DNA of 64,000 nucleotides from Sclerotiophoma versabilis (GCA_012274445.1 JAAROD010000069.1:744001-808000), one strand, 5' to 3'. Positions 33,993 through 48,300 are shown, counted from the first letter of the stretch. Numbers and translations are program-made. Notes: generated from the sequence alone by a model not told the origin.

Positions 33993-36900
33993 GTTATAAG
34001 CCTAGCTTCTAAAGAGTAGTAGATCCCTCTACGCACTTAGCTAATTAAGCCTTTTAGATAGTACTTAACTACTCTAATTAAAACTCTCTTTTACTCTACT
34101 ACTAAACTAAATAATAAGTAAGCTAGTTAACTACAGCTTATAAGCTTTATTAGCTATACTAGCTAGTGCCTACTAGCTATACTCTAGAAATAACTAGCCT
34201 AATTAGTATATTTAGCTTACCTAGCACGCTAAGCTATATAATATATAGAATCTTATTAACCTAGATACTCTTAATATACTAGGTATATATAAAGAAGCTC
34301 TTAAGCTACCTACTATTAGCTTAATTATAGAGCTAGAAGCTGCTAGGTATCTATTAACTAGCTTAACCTATAATAACTACCTATATGCATAAGCTACCTA
34401 TAGCTAGTTAACTTAACCTACTAAAGTATAATTAAGCTTTAAGGTATATAACTATAAGCTTATAAAATATAAAATATAAATAAGTAAGTAGGCTGCTAAG
34501 GCAGAGTATCTTTAGAAACTATAGAACTAGGTTAATACTATAGTAGCTCTATTAATTATCTTACTAGTAATAGTGTAGCTTATTACTAATAATAAGACTA
34601 TACTATAATTACTTATATAAGTACTATGCTAGAAGCTTACTCTTACTATACTAAGTACTAAGAACTAAGTTAGAGCAGAGTATAGAGCCTACCTTAGAGT
34701 AGCTAGGTAAGAATAAGCTGCTCTATAAGACTAGTACTAGAAGTAGTTATACCTATATATAAGAGCTAAGTCTTATAAGCTTATAGAAGTTAATAGAGAG
34801 CTTACTGTTTAAGATTTCCTTAATATATTAGAGTATAGAATTACTCTAGAATAGGCTTATACTATATACTAAAGGATTATCTAGAATACTATTCTAAGGC
34901 TTAAAATACTTAATTTAGACTAAGTAAGTAGAGTCTTTAGTAGCTTAATATATAAATATATAATTAGGTTAAGTAAAGATAACCTAGAAGTATTTATAAC
35001 CTTTAGTAATTAATTAAATACCTAAGGAGCTCCTGCAGGGAAGCCTAATAGCTTAAGTTTAAAATAAATAGGCTATAGTTGCCCCTATAAGACTAAGAGT
35101 TATACCTACCTATAGAAACTAATATAGTACTAAGTACTTAAGACTATAGTAATAGGCTTATCTTTACCTCTATATAAACTAGGAGACTAAGCTTATTAGT
35201 AAATACTCTAGAAGCTTAATTATAGGTAGTTTAAAGACCTCAAGAAGGAAATTAAGTAACTTAGCTAGTACTTAAAAACTTACTACTTAATCTAGGCCTT
35301 AGAAGGTCCCTAACTAGTAGCTAGGATACTATAAGTTAAGTTTCTAGGTAATGTACAAGCAGCTTTAATTAACCTAAGAATAATAAGTACTCTTAGTAAC
35401 ACCTAGCTAATAAGAGAGACTCTAGGGGTGTATAACCTTATAGATTTTAATACTTATCTACTCTCTAAAAGTATAATTCTAGATAATAGAGCTGCTACGC
35501 ACTTAGTTAACAGCGCTAAGTGCCTTATACCTAGGTCTTTCTATCTATCTAATTCTAGCAACACTATAAAGGTAGGCACCTAAGCGTTTTTTATAGTAGG
35601 CTAAGAAGCTTATTTACTAAAGAACGCTCTTTATAGGAAGCGCAGCCTATATACTAAAAACCTACTTCTTTAGAATATTATTATAGTTAAAGGTTTCTAT
35701 ATTAATATTATCTTAGAAGCTTAATTATAAGAAAAGAGAGTATAGTACCTAGAGCTTAATAGTACTCTGTAGGTAAGATATATTAAAGACTTTAATATAA
35801 GTATTATATATACTACCTTACAGCGCACTTATAACCTTACTTTTCTTAAATATAAACCTCTTTCTTACTATTCTATAAGCTTTCTAAATATAGTAATAAT
35901 AAAATAATTATATAACTCTTATCTCTATAGCTTAAGTAAGCGCTTCTAGTATACTAGAGCTAGCTACCTTAGTCTAGAAGCTCTATAAGCACTTATAAAG
36001 CGCGTATATAGTATGTATATAGCTAAAGTACTATAGAAGAATTATAAGAGTTATATAATAACCTATACTAAGTAGGTAGTATTATAAAGAAAGTATAAGA
36101 AACTAGCTTACTTCTTCTAGTAAATTAGCTAGGACCTATTTAATATACCTCTAGGCTATAGAGGTAAGTTATAGATACTTTTAATTAAGAAGTACTATAG
36201 TAGAAAGCTCTTTATATACCTACTGCAGAGAAAGACTTAAATTAAAATTCTCTAAGTCTTTACTAATTTTTTAAGCTAGGTAGCTACTTAGTATAAGCTT
36301 AAAATCTGCAAGATTAGCTAAGATAATAATATAGCTATACTGCTATAGTAAGAGAGCTCTATATATAAGCGCTAGGTGCTTAATATAAAGATTAATATTA
36401 AGTATATACCTCTCTATATATATAAGCTAAATAGTATAGTAGAAAGAGGTAGATAAGAAATAATTACTAAGTTAATAAAAATAAGAAGCAGTATAAACCT
36501 ACCTAAGAAGCTTTAGCTAGAGGTTATTATAGCCGCTATATAGCTCTATAATATAAGTTCTATACACTTAAATAAGCTATATAGCCTAAATAAAGAGCTT
36601 AATTAGTAGTTTATATAGTACTTTTAATAGTACTAACCTAAGTAGGTAAGGGCACTTATAGCTAATCTAAGACCTAATTAGAGCAGGATATATGTATATA
36701 GCTGCTAAGTGTATCCTTTAAATAGAGAATAAGTAGCTAGCTGTAATAGAAGAAGCTTTAAAGTTACTTTAAGAAGTTATATTAGTTACTTTATTAGTTA
36801 TTAAGCTTCTAATATATACTATATATAGGTACTCTAACTTAACTAGGTAATTATAATATATAATATAACTTTTAATAAGAAGCTCTTTTATAACTAGGTT

Positions 36901-39819
36901 AATAAGTTAACTATACTTCTAGTTATAGAAGTAGTAGAGGTTGTAGAAGTTCTCTATAAGCCTAGTAAAATAGTAGATATAGAAGAAGTAATTAAGCTCT
37001 CTATTACTAAGAGAGAAGATCTATTACTTAAATTACCTTCTATATAATAGCTTAGGGGTAAGCTCTTAGAAAAAGCTTAATTAGTAAAAGGCTAGTCTAG
37101 TAATAAGTAAGCTTCTAAGGTAGAGACTATATAATTAGTTAGCTTAGCTAGTAAACTAATAGAGATCTGCGTAGGGCGCTAAGAACTAGGCCTTCTCTCT
37201 TCTAACCTAATACTAGAACCTAAGCAGCTAGTAGTAGGTAGAGAAGCTTCTATAGAGGAGCACCTATCTAGAAGCTTATAGAAAGTATACTCTACTATTA
37301 AAGAAGAGAGCTCTCTAGTAGGTAATAAGAATTATAATAATTTACTAATAAGAAGACCTAACTCTCTAATTATTCTTATACCTTCTTAGAGATTAATAAG
37401 AGCAGGTAAACTAACTATAAGCTGCGCTAATTAGTATAGAACTATTAGCCTACTAATATAATTAAGCTATAGGCTACGCAACTAAGAGTGTAATAAGCTT
37501 AAAGAAGATAATAGAGCAGGTATATATACTATAATAAGCTTAATAGAGTAAGATAGTTACCTTTAGCTACTTAGAAGCTTATTTAATTATATAAATAAGT
37601 ATAGAAACTAAAGAAGAGACCTTATTATAATCTATGCAGTTATTACAGCCTTAGTAATAAGGTTAGAAAAACTATTAGCTAAAAATAAGTAGTAGGTATA
37701 CTATAACTAGCTCCCTCTAGTTCCTAATATATAGAAAGAGCTTACTAATTACTCTCTAGGTGCTCTATTCTACTAGGCCTGTATAAAAGAGATTATAATG
37801 CTTACTAAGAAAAATACCTAGAAAGAAATAGATAAAACAAGCTCCTAAGCTAAAGCTCTACTACTTAAATAGGTATTTACTTATAAGCTTAATTAAGACA
37901 GCTACTTTATAAAATATAAAGCTAGAATATATATACAGAGACCTCTAGGCAAAGAATTTAATTAAGTTAACTTATACTATAATACTTACTATAAGGTCCT
38001 TTTATACTATAGTTACTATAGCAGCTTAGTTTAATTTAGAGCTGCTATAGTATAATATAAGTAGTATATTTCTTAATATAAGCTACTAAGACTAGCTGCT
38101 AGTACTATATAAGCTGCCTAATAGATTTAAGAAGCCTAAGTAGGTAGTACTACTACTATAGGCTCTATATAGTTTCTAGAACTCCTCTATTCTATAGTAT
38201 AAGAAGCTGTTTAGTACTCTTTAGAAGCTTAGTTTAACAGCGTTAAAAGAAAAGCTATGCTTATTCTTTAATAATAAGTAAAAAATCATCTTACTCTTCT
38301 ATATTAATAATATCCTCTTTACTTATTATAAAGATAATTAAGTAGCTATAGAGCAGTTAATAAGCTTATTAATAGCTAAATATTAGATTATAGATTATAG
38401 AGCTACTAAATAGTTCTTAGAAGTTTATATTATATAAGATTAAGCAGCTTAAGTAATAATACTTGCTTATAACTCCTATATTAAAAAGCTTACTACTAAG
38501 TTTAAGGTTTTAGAGAAAGAGTTACTCCTAAGCATCCTCTTCTCTATAATTAAGCTTTAGAAGTATATAGAAGAAGCTTTAAAATAAGAAATTAAGGCTT
38601 ATTAGAAGTAGGTAGAGTTAATATTATATACTATAATTATAATACAGCTAGACGTTGTGTATATAGCTTCTTAGCTGTCTTACTATCTTATAAATTCTAG
38701 AGCTACTTACTTTTAAGTAGCTACTTAAGTTATTAGCTACCTATATAGAACTAAGTACCTAAGTATATAGTATAGAGCTTATCTAGGCAGCTAGCTTCTT
38801 ATATGCAGAAATACTTTATTTACTAATAATAGTAAATTATATTAATTATCTTAGGGGTATATTATGCAGCTCTTTAGCAGCCTAATTATATAGAAGGTAG
38901 CTAGGCAGTCTATAGTAACTACCTTAATAACTAAAGCTAAACTACTAGCTCTTAAGTATATAGCTAAGAAAAGTACTACTCTAAAGCAATTTCTCTATAA
39001 GCTCTGCCTTAACCTAGAGGTTACTTAGGAGATATTCTATAATAATTAGTAAACTATATAGTTAGTAGTAAAAAAGAGTAAGTAGCTTACTACCTAGCTG
39101 TGCTATATAGATATATAGAATATATAGCTTAAATAAGAGTATATAAAAGGTACCTTTATAGTAATCTATATAAAAATAAGTAAGATACCTACTAATAGGT
39201 TAATAAAAGTACTTCCTAGGTAGGCTTATAAGTACTTTTTAACCTACCTAAACCTTTATAATATAAATAGTAAGGTATAATAGGTTATAGAGTTATAAAA
39301 AGAGTAGTTTAAAGAAAGAGTAAATAATTAATTTAACTGCTAGAGAGAATAACCCTCTCCCCTTAGGTACCTACTACTAAACTCCTAAATCTAGAGCTTC
39401 TCTCTTAGTTTCTATAAAAACTATAACCCTCTACTAACAGCTTCTTTATTATACGCTAAGTAATATACAGGTCTGTAAACCTTTATAAGATTATTAGTAC
39501 TAAACTATATTATAAGAAAAGAATAGTAACCTATAGAAGTAGTTACACCTTTAGATGCTAGCAGCTTATTAGTAAGAGTAATAATAACTACCTTAAGAGG
39601 GCTAGGGCTATAAGAGCTATTAGTTTATATACTATAAGCTTAAGAAGCTCTAGAACCTATATAAGGTAACAGGAATACTCTAAAGAGTACTAGAAGTAGT
39701 AGTAGGTATAGAGGCTAGTATTAGCTATATTATAGCACTGCGTAGCTAAGCTGTTAACTAGCAGAGCATGCACACAGCCTAAGTAGGGTATAGTCCTATA
39801 CTTACTCTGCATAGTGCCT

Positions 39820-40455
39820 ATAATAGGTATAATAGTAGTAGTAGTAGTAGTAGTAGTAGAGGTAGAAGCTAGTAAAAGTAGAGGCAGAGGTAGTAGCAGC
39901 AGCAGAGGAGGTAGCTAGAGAGGGGGCAGCAGCAACAGGTAAGAGGAGAGGGGGCTAGAGTCTCTAATAGAGCCTAGGGGCCTAGCAGAAGAAGCTTAAA
40001 TAGCTAAAGCTAAACTACTAATACCTAAAGGTAAAACTAAGTAGTAAAGGTAGGTAGTAGGCATATAAGGCGTAAGAAGTAGAGTATAGGCAGTAGTATT
40101 ATAGTTAGCAGCAGCAGTAGTAGCATAGCAGTACTTAGTATTAGTAGTAGTAGTAGTAGTAGTACGCGTAAGGCGCTTAAACTTAGGTTCTTTCTATCTA
40201 AAGTTAGCTAAATATTTAAAAAGAGCCTAGGAAAGCTGTATAAGAAGCTTAATTAGAAGCTATCTAAGCTAGTAGAAAAAGAGCAGCTACCTTCTAGCTA
40301 TAACTTAAGCTTAAATAATAAGTTATAAGTAACTTAAGAGGTATAAGAGACTTAAGAAGCTTATAGTAAGCAGCTAAATAGCTAGAAGAAGCTTAAATTA
40401 AAGGTAAAATAAGAGAGTACTTATAGCTATAGTAATAGACTTAGAGATAGTTAAA
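39820..40455 (+). pseudogene. Extra Ser-rich frame after pol in Copia-B
   Basis: After the RNase H trace and before the 3' LTR, a plus-strand frame can be read through TAA/TAG codons. It starts with AGT/AGC-rich DNA (Ser runs, about 39835-40165) and continues SKVS, stop, IFKKSLGKLYKKLN and LVEKEQLPSSYNLSLNNKL. It ends near 40455 with ESTYSYSNRLRDS. All stops in it can come from CAA or CAG. A homologous frame stands in the same place in Copia-D. Standard Copia elements have no gene here. Function unknown. Confidence 0.45.
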
Positions 40456-40863
40456 ATTAGTAGAGGGGGCTAATTATATAATAATTAGCTCTAGTAAAGG
40501 TAAAGTAAGCTACTTACTCTACACCTATACTACTTATTACTATAAGACATTATATAAAAACTCTAACTATAAATAAACTAGGTAATAGAGAAGTTAAAAT
40601 TAAGTAGATAGTATATAGTTAAGCTATATATTTTAAGTTAAGTATCTAGTAATATATAGAGCTGCTTAATATTATAAGGTTAAAGTAGAAGTATAAACTA
40701 ATATAAAAAGTTTGCGCTAGTAAAATAAGCTTCTCTAATAATAATTAGAAGCTTAAAATAGCACCTTATATAGAAAGTATAATAATTACTACTAAATAAA
40801 GTAATAAGCTATATAGTAGTTTATTAGATACTTATTTATTTATAGAAGACTGTTTAGAGGGTG

Positions 40864-41155
40864 TGTTATATAAGTAAGCTACTAGCTTACTACTAGGCTA
40901 AGTAAGGCGTTAGTGTATTAGAGCTAGGTATTACCTAAAGTATAAGCCTGTGCGCCTAAGCTTATAGCTAACTCTTAAGAAGCTTAGTAGTTAAGCTAAC
41001 TATAGTTAAGTAGACCTGCTACTGCCTATAAGCTTAATTCTAGAGTTACGTAACTAATAATATTTCCTTTATATATAAACAGTTATTACGTCTAGATAGA
41101 TAGGCACTAATTAATTATTTAATTACCTAAGTATTATACTATAAGCTTGTTAATA
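40864..41155 (+). repeat. 3' LTR of Copia-B
   Basis: Begins TGTTATATAAGTAAGC, keeping the canonical TG that the 5' copy has lost, and ends GCTTGTTAATA. It is 292 bp. The differences from the 5' LTR that I noticed are C/T or G/A transitions, as expected of RIP. Confidence 0.88.
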
Positions 41156-41889
41156 CAAAGTATAGTAACTACCTCTATAACTAAGGTAGAGCTTTTTAGT
41201 CTTAAGTATATTACTAAGGAAATAATTTTGCTTAGGCAGTTCTTTAATAAGCTTAATCTTAAGATAAGTAACTTATAGAATATATAGTATAATAACCTTT
41301 AAACAATTAGACTAGTAGTAGAGGCTAATTAATAGATTACTACTTATCTTAGGTATATAGATATATAAAATATATAGCTTAGGTAAGAATATACTAAGAA
41401 ATTAATCTAGATTAGATATCTAGAAACTAATAACATACTAGCTAATAGATTAACTAAGTTACTTACTTATTAATAGTTTAAGAAGTTTAAGTAACTAATT
41501 AACCTATATAAGGTTATTAACAAAGATAAAGTAATTAAGGAAGATAGAGTTAATAAGGTAGATTAATCTATAAATATAATATTATATATACTAATATACT
41601 AAGCAGAATCTATATCTATAAGGGACTAAATAATTAATATAGATAATTAGTTAAGAAAGGCTAAGAGAGTAACTAATTAATATATAGTTAATTAATTAAG
41701 TAACTCTATAAGAAGAAGATTAATTACTGCTATATAAGTAGTAATTAGGTTGTAGATATTAGTATTAGATTAATAACTCTAACTAGGAGCTTAAGCCTAA
41801 GTACTAGCTTAATTATAAGTAAACCTGTAGTTATAAGCTTAAGTAGCTAAATAATAGAGATAATTAGTAATCTAAGTATTATTAGAAGA

Positions 41890-42870
41890 GGCTTAACTAT
41901 AACTAATCTAAGTAGGACTAGCTTAACTAGAGAACTAACTACTCTAATTATAAGACTAACTAGAAGACGGAGCTAGCAAAGCCTAATCTATAGTTAATCT
42001 AAGACTCTGCTTAGATAGAGTAGGAGTAGGAGATAAAGCAGCCTAATTAATCTAATCTATAGCTAAACTCTAGAGAGTACTAGTTATATTTTACTAATTA
42101 TTCTTACTACTCTTAAAGTTATTAATATTAGAATTGATTATAACCTTGTCCTTATTAACTAGATTAGAATTAGCCTTCTTAGACACCTGTATATATACCT
42201 TAAATAAGGCGTTTATAAGTAGAAAAATAACTTTAACCTAAAATATATTAGAAAGATTAATAGATTAAGATAGATCTCTTACTCTATTAGCCTTATTATT
42301 AATAGTAGTAATTATAGCCTAAGCTAGAGAATAGAGAGAACTATAGTTAATTAAAGAATTAGTAATTAGATAAAAAGGACTAAGACTAATAATTACTTAT
42401 AGAGGCCTATAAGTATAAGTGTTATACTTAACACACTAGCTACTTCTCTTATATAATTAATAGTTAATATAATTATAATAATAACTATTACTAATACTAT
42501 CTATAAACTACTTTAAGTAGCAGGTATATAGATAATTATAATAAGGACTAATCTTAATCCTGCTTATAGGTAAGTAATTAGTAGAGGTAGTAGCAGATTA
42601 CTTTATAGGAGTAGTAGTCTAAGACTAGAACTCTTAGAATATTAACTTTAGATTAATCTTATTATTATCTTTATCTTCTAATCTAGAAGAAACTATTGTT
42701 AGATTGTTAGAATTAGTTAAAATCCTACTAGATTAAGTAGATTAGCATAGATTAGGAGCAGGTATTAGAGTAAGCTTAGTCTTAATCTTCTTAAAAGGAG
42801 TATAACCTTTAAGTAGGCTTAGATTACTTATTAGACGCTTAGAGGGAGTTTTTAGGAGCTTAGGAGGCAT
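41890..42870 (-). pseudogene. Antisense frame in the 3' region of Copia-A, with a possible zinc-binding motif
   Basis: On the minus strand an ATG at 42868-42870 starts MPPKLLKTPSKRLISNL. The frame then runs to about 41.9 kb, interrupted only by TAA and TAG codons that fit CAA/CAG mutations. Readable parts include LKGYTPFKKIKTKLTLIPAP, YTCYLK, FIDSISNSY, then CVKYNTYTYRPL. The original was probably CVKCNTC-like, with Tyr codons from TGC/TGT by RIP. This spacing recalls a Cys-rich domain common in hypothetical fungal proteins near retroelements. It is opposite to the element's own gag-pol. Function unknown. Confidence 0.45.
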
Positions 42871-43242
42871 GTTAATTAGGATTATACTAAAGGTATAGTA
42901 ATTAAGAGCCTAATACTAAACGTTAATAGTATACTAAAAGAGGAGAATTAGATTACTTATATTAATAATAGTAGTGTTAGGGGATTAGCTTATAGATTAT
43001 AAGTAGAAGGATAAGAATAATAAGGATAAGAATTAGAAGAAGTAAAGATTAGATATATTATTATTTATTATTATACGTAAGCATTTACCTACTAACTAGA
43101 TTAGAGAATTCTCTTTAGACTCTAATTATAAAGACGTAGTACACAGAGTAATTAAAAAACCTTTATAATAGGATTAATAGAGTATAATAACAAACCTGCT
43201 AATATAGAAATACTAGTTAAAGACTAGAATCTCTAGAGAGTA

Positions 43243-43469
43243 TGTTATAGTAAAGGTTAATAATTATATAATTATTAACAGTAATATAGGCAGATTAGAG
43301 AGATTAGATTAATAGATAAGGATAATTAATTAGCTCTACTCTAATTAAGGACTAGCCTAGAGGTAAAATATATATATAGTTGCACTCTTTTACTATAGAA
43401 ATAAAATAAGGAACTTAATTAACTCTTTTATACCTAGATTAATATTATTTAGTTATCTTAGCTCTAATA
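43243..43469 (+). repeat. 3' LTR of Copia-A
   Basis: It starts TGTTATAGTAAAGG, is preceded by the purine-rich tract CTAGAGAGTA and is followed by the TSD ATAAG. It is 227 bp, the same as the 5' copy. Confidence 0.86.
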
Positions 43470-44872
43470 ATAAGAGATATATAACTATATAGAGGTTACT
43501 AAATATATCTTCTTATAAGAGAGTAGTACTTATAGTAAAGCTAAAAGAATTATATTTAACTATAGCCTTCTCTTCTAGGTCTAAGGTAGTAAGCACTTTA
43601 TCTAATAAGAAGGCTTCTTTTAAAGCTAGAAAGGCTTATTCTTACTTCTTCTTTTATTAGAATACTAAGTCTTTCTTTATAAGCTATATAAATAGCTTAG
43701 ATAGAGTAGTAAAGTTCTTAATAAACTTTTTATAAAAATTAGAAAATTCTAGAAACTCTTATATACTCTTAATAGTAGTTAAGGCTTACTACTTCTTAAT
43801 TACTTATACCTTTTAAGAATCTATAGAAATTTTCTTTCTAGCCTCTAGAATAAAGCTAAGGTACTTTATATATTAGATATTAAATTAATACTTATTAAGT
43901 TCTAAGTATAGGCTAGCTTTCTATAGGCGTTTAACTACTTATTATATATATTTATAATATTTCTATAGAAACCTCTTAGTAAAGATAAGAATATTATCTA
44001 AGTATATAGAAGTAAAGTTATCTAGGAAGTTCCTTAGAGCCTAGTTAATATTCCTTTAAAAGGTGCTTAGAGTATTTACTAATCTAAATAGTATTATAAG
44101 CTATTTATATAATCTAAACCTTATATAGAAGGTAGTTATCTATTTCTATTTCTTAGATATTCTAATTTTATAGAAAGTAGTAGTAATATCTAGCTTTATA
44201 TACTAAATAGCTTATCTAATTAGGTTTAAGGTTTCTTTAATTAGTAGAAGAAAGTATTAATTCTTCTTTATAAGAGTATTAAGCGCTCTATAGTCTATAT
44301 AAAAGTAAAGTTTACTTCTTTATTTTTATATAAATAGTACTAGTAAGGCTACTAGTAAGTTACTAGCTCTAATAAACTGTTTTTTAAGTAGGTCTAGTAG
44401 TATATAGTATAAGATAAGAAGCTTATTTCTAGATATTATATAGAGTAGGCTGTATAGTACTTTTAAAGTCTTTCTATCTACTTTGTTTAGCTTAATTATA
44501 TAATCTACCTTTAGGCCTCTATATAGTAGTAGCTTATTTTCTTCTTCTAGAATAAATAGCTAATTATATAATTATAAATATATAGAGAGTATAGCTTATA
44601 CTTCTTTTTTTATTATTTAGGTCTTAGGTTTTAAAGCCTTCTAGATATCTTATATACTAGTAGTAAAGACTTAAACTCTAGAGTCTTTTTTATAGCTCTT
44701 CTATATATAGTACTAGAAGGCTACTACTAATATAAGGTAGTAGTCTAGAAAGGTAAGCACTTTAGTGCTTTATATAGTAATCTTCTCTAGAAGTTAATAA
44801 CTTTCTTAATATTCTCTAGCTAGGTCTTCTCTAAGATTATATTATACTTATATATTAATAGGCTAATATAAG

Positions 44873-45330
44873 TATTAAAGTTATACTTTAGTTAAAGACT
44901 ATAAGTACTAATTCTATTAGTTCTTAGGTATAAACAGCGCGCAGTAGATTAGGTTAGGTTATTACCTAGTAAAATACTGTAATAATAGGGGTAATAAAAA
45001 GAAGTATAGAGTAGACTATCTAGCTTAAGAGTTAGGTTAAGATTCTAAAGATAAACTTAATTAATAAGGTTAAATATAGACTATAAGAGTTATATTCCTA
45101 CTAACTATATACTTACTAGAAGATAATACTTATTAATAAGTAACTAGAGTTAGTCTAATAAAATATATAGTATTACTTATTAATAAGTAGTAATATATAA
45201 TACTTATTAATAAGTATATTACATAACTATATAAAGAGAGATTCTTCCTAGCTCTACTTCTAGCTTATAGGTAAGAGTTGTAGTTAGCTACTTAATTACT
45301 ATGCTGCTTTATTTGCACAGGATTATAACA
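44873..45330 (-). repeat. 3' LTR of Gypsy-2
   Basis: Starts TATTAAAGTTATAC and ends GGATTATAACA. It is 458 bp with three CTTATTAATAAG palindromes, one fewer than its partner, which explains the 30-bp length difference. Confidence 0.86.
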
Positions 45331-48300
45331 CTATTCTCTTTCTTCTTTAGGTTTATTCTTAAACTATATAACTAGAATCTAGGCTTATATAAAACTAAGC
45401 TTATCTCTATATCTAGTAACTAGTATATTAAGATATCTTTTTATACCTATAACTTTTAACTTAGTCTAAAAAATTATTAAGCTAATACTTCTACTAAAGT
45501 CCTCTATAACTATTATTTCTTTAAAGGCTATAAGTACTATATTATACTAAATACTATAGAGTATCTAAAGTATACTAAGTATATAAAGGCTAGAAAGCCT
45601 TATATTAATATATTATAGAAGTTACTAAACTATACTTATAAAGAGTATAAAAAGAAAATAGAAGAAGATAAAACCTTATTAGTAACTATTATTACGTAGT
45701 TATTATAAAATAAAAAGATTCTAAAATAAGCTAAGAATTGTATATAGTAAAAGGTGCTGTATATAGTAAATAAAATAGCTAAATTAGAAGAACTAGATCT
45801 TACTAAGAAGATAAATTATCTAGTAGTATTAATAGGCATATATACCTCTTCTATAACCTAGGCTACTCTTAGGCTTATTAAGAAGTTTATTATAAATTAT
45901 AGTACCTTTATACTAATTAGCAGTAGTTTATAAGGTATATTAGAGGTTTCTATATATTTTCTAATTCTAGGTAACCTAACTACTTAACTAGGTATTAAAT
46001 ACTCTTCTTAGTTCTCTAATATATTATTATTTTTTTAACTTTCTACTTATTATTACTATTAGCTTAGTAGTAGAAGTCTCTCTAAATTAGTGTTCTTAGG
46101 TTAGTAGGTTCTAATAGCAAAACGTAGAATACTAAATAGATTTTTATATTCTTAGGTAGCTTAAGTTAATAGTTAACTAGGCTAATTTATTTAGAAATAA
46201 AAAATAGTCTAACCTTAACTTTATCTAGTTTTTTTATTACTCTTTATATTCTAAGATTTTTTATAAGAAGATAGACTTAATTCTTTCTTTTTAGCTAAGG
46301 TACTATTTTTTATTTCTAATTAATATATAAAATAGCTTGTTTCTAAGCTTATATAATATTTTTAAGTAATTTCTAGTATACTTTCTTTAGTTTAACTACT
46401 AAAGCTATTACTAATTCTATCTAAATAAAGTAATTAAGAGATTAAGTAAAAAGATTTAGGTGTCTTCTATAGTTTATAAAGAATAGTATTATACTTATTA
46501 CTTCTAATAACTTATTATTATATATAATTTATACTATAGGTAATAGTAAAACCTAGTTATCTTATTTCTAGTTGCTATAGATTTAAAGGTATATTTCTAT
46601 AGTCTAATTTATTCTTTCTATCTATTTATCTATCTATAGATAATAGGCTATAAATAGCTTTTTCTTAGTACCTAATATAGTAAGTATTATAGTCTAATAG
46701 CTTAATATAAAAAGCTTATCTCTATTACTTATAATTAATTTAGGTATTCTATAGTAGTATATAATCTAATTAATAAATATTATAGCTAGCTGCTGTATAG
46801 TATAGCTATGTCTAAATAGTATTATTTTAGTATACTTAGTAAATTAATCTACTATAATAAAGATTAAGTTATAGGTATATTCTGTAATAGAGTTCTTAGA
46901 GAGTAGTAGCTATATAATAAAATCTATTATAATATTTATCTATAGTACTGTTAGTAGCTCTATTACTTATACTTTTCTATACTTAGTATATATACTTTAC
47001 TTATTCTATTAGCACTACACGCAGTTTCTAATAAACTTAGTAACCTTATTCTTTATATTAGAAAACTTATAGTATCATTTAATAAGTTCTATAGTATAAG
47101 TAATACTAGAGTGTCTATATAGTATATTATTATAATATCTTAGAATAACTTCTTCTTAAAGCTTCTCTAGTACTTACTCTAAGATATATTATTTCTGCTA
47201 AACTTATATTACTAAATTAAGCTGCTAAGATAGTTCTAATATTCTATTCTTATTAACTCTAAGAATAGTAAACTTATTAATTATCTTTTTACCTGAAAGG
47301 TTATAGTATTAGCTAAGCACGTCTGCTCTACTATTTTTCTTTCCTAGTATATATAGGATCTTAAACTTATACTAACTAAGTATTTCTAACTAGCGCACTT
47401 ATTATTATTTTAGAACCTTAGTAGTAGTAAAGTGTACTAAGTTCCTATAATCTATATAAATAGTAAGTTCTAAGCAGCTTTCTACGTATACTCTCTAATA
47501 TTATAGTATATTAATAATAGCTATAAGCTCTTTATTATATATATTATAATATTTTTCTAGTATAGTAAACTTTCTTAAGTAGTAGGTAATTAGGTGCTAT
47601 TAACTATCTTATTCTTAAGTAATATATACTTCTAATACTAAATTAAAGGTATCTATTTTAAGGTATAAAGGTTTACTACTTCTAAATATAATTAGTATAG
47701 AAGGCTCTATACATACTTATTTAAGTAATTAGAAAGTATCTTCTTATACTTATTTCTACTTAAAGAGTATATCCTTCTATATAAGTCTTATAAGTAGTAA
47801 GGCCTTTATAAAGTAGTTCTTAATAAAGTATTAGTTAAAGTTAATAAACTTAAGGAATTCTTAGATTCTCTTAACTATAGTAGGTGTTAGCTAATTCTTT
47901 ATAACCTAGATTTTCTTTTTACTTATCTTAACTCTATATCTTCCTATAATATAGCTAAGGAACTCTACTTCTTCTTTATACTATTTATACTTCTTTAGCT
48001 TTAGCTTAAGGTCTGCTATTACTAAGTATTCTAATACTTATTATATATAAACCTTATATTCTTCTAGTATCTTACTATATACTAGAATATTATTAAGGTA
48101 TACTACTACTTTAATGTCTAGGTGTGCTTACAGTATATTATTAATTAATACCTAATATACTACTAGTATATTAGTTAGCCTAAATAGTATTACTATATAC
48201 TTATAATAACTATAATAGGTTCTAAATACTATCTTCTACTCTTTACCTTTCTTTATATATATAAGGTTATATACTCTATATAAGTTAAGTATAGTAAAGA

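Larger units (their letters stand above)
33701..41155 (+). mobile_element. Copia-B: LTR retrotransposon, RIP-degenerate, nested in Copia-A
   Basis: Two 292-bp LTRs (33701-33992 and 40864-41155) are flanked by the TSD CAAAG (33696-33700 and 41156-41160). The Copia-A reading KATKQSIVTTS is interrupted exactly here, confirming the nesting. The plus sense shows a protease trace near 35472-35510 (LDNRAATHLVN, from a DSGA-type site). Integrase (about 35.9-36.9 kb) is followed by RT (37.87-38.6 kb) with KLNQDSYFIKYKARIYIQ and LFYINNILFTYYKDN at 38293-38337, the YVDD site changed to YINN. RNase H follows to about 39.3 kb, then a Ser-rich extra frame. Length is 7455 bp. It is the most deeply nested element identified. 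Confidence 0.9.
28354..43469 (+). mobile_element. Copia-A: LTR retrotransposon, RIP-degenerate, split by Copia-B
   Basis: The 227-bp LTRs at 28354-28580 and 43243-43469 are flanked by the TSD ATAAG (28349-28353 and 43470-43474). Without Copia-B the element is about 7.65 kb. The coding sense is plus. Read through stops, the order is gag (from 28.6 kb), a pre-integrase LGYLG motif near 30.43 kb, integrase (about 30.5-31.3 kb, with LNRLAERVEKELI), then reverse transcriptase (32.3-33.1 kb). The latter shows SYFIKYKARIIIRGDL and FYIDNILLIYSK at about 32815-32850 (Copia YVDD changed to YIDN). The RNase H part resumes after Copia-B at 41161. About 1.7 kb after pol holds an antisense frame (separate entry). 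The order of domains, integrase before RT, is that of Copia. Confidence 0.88.
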
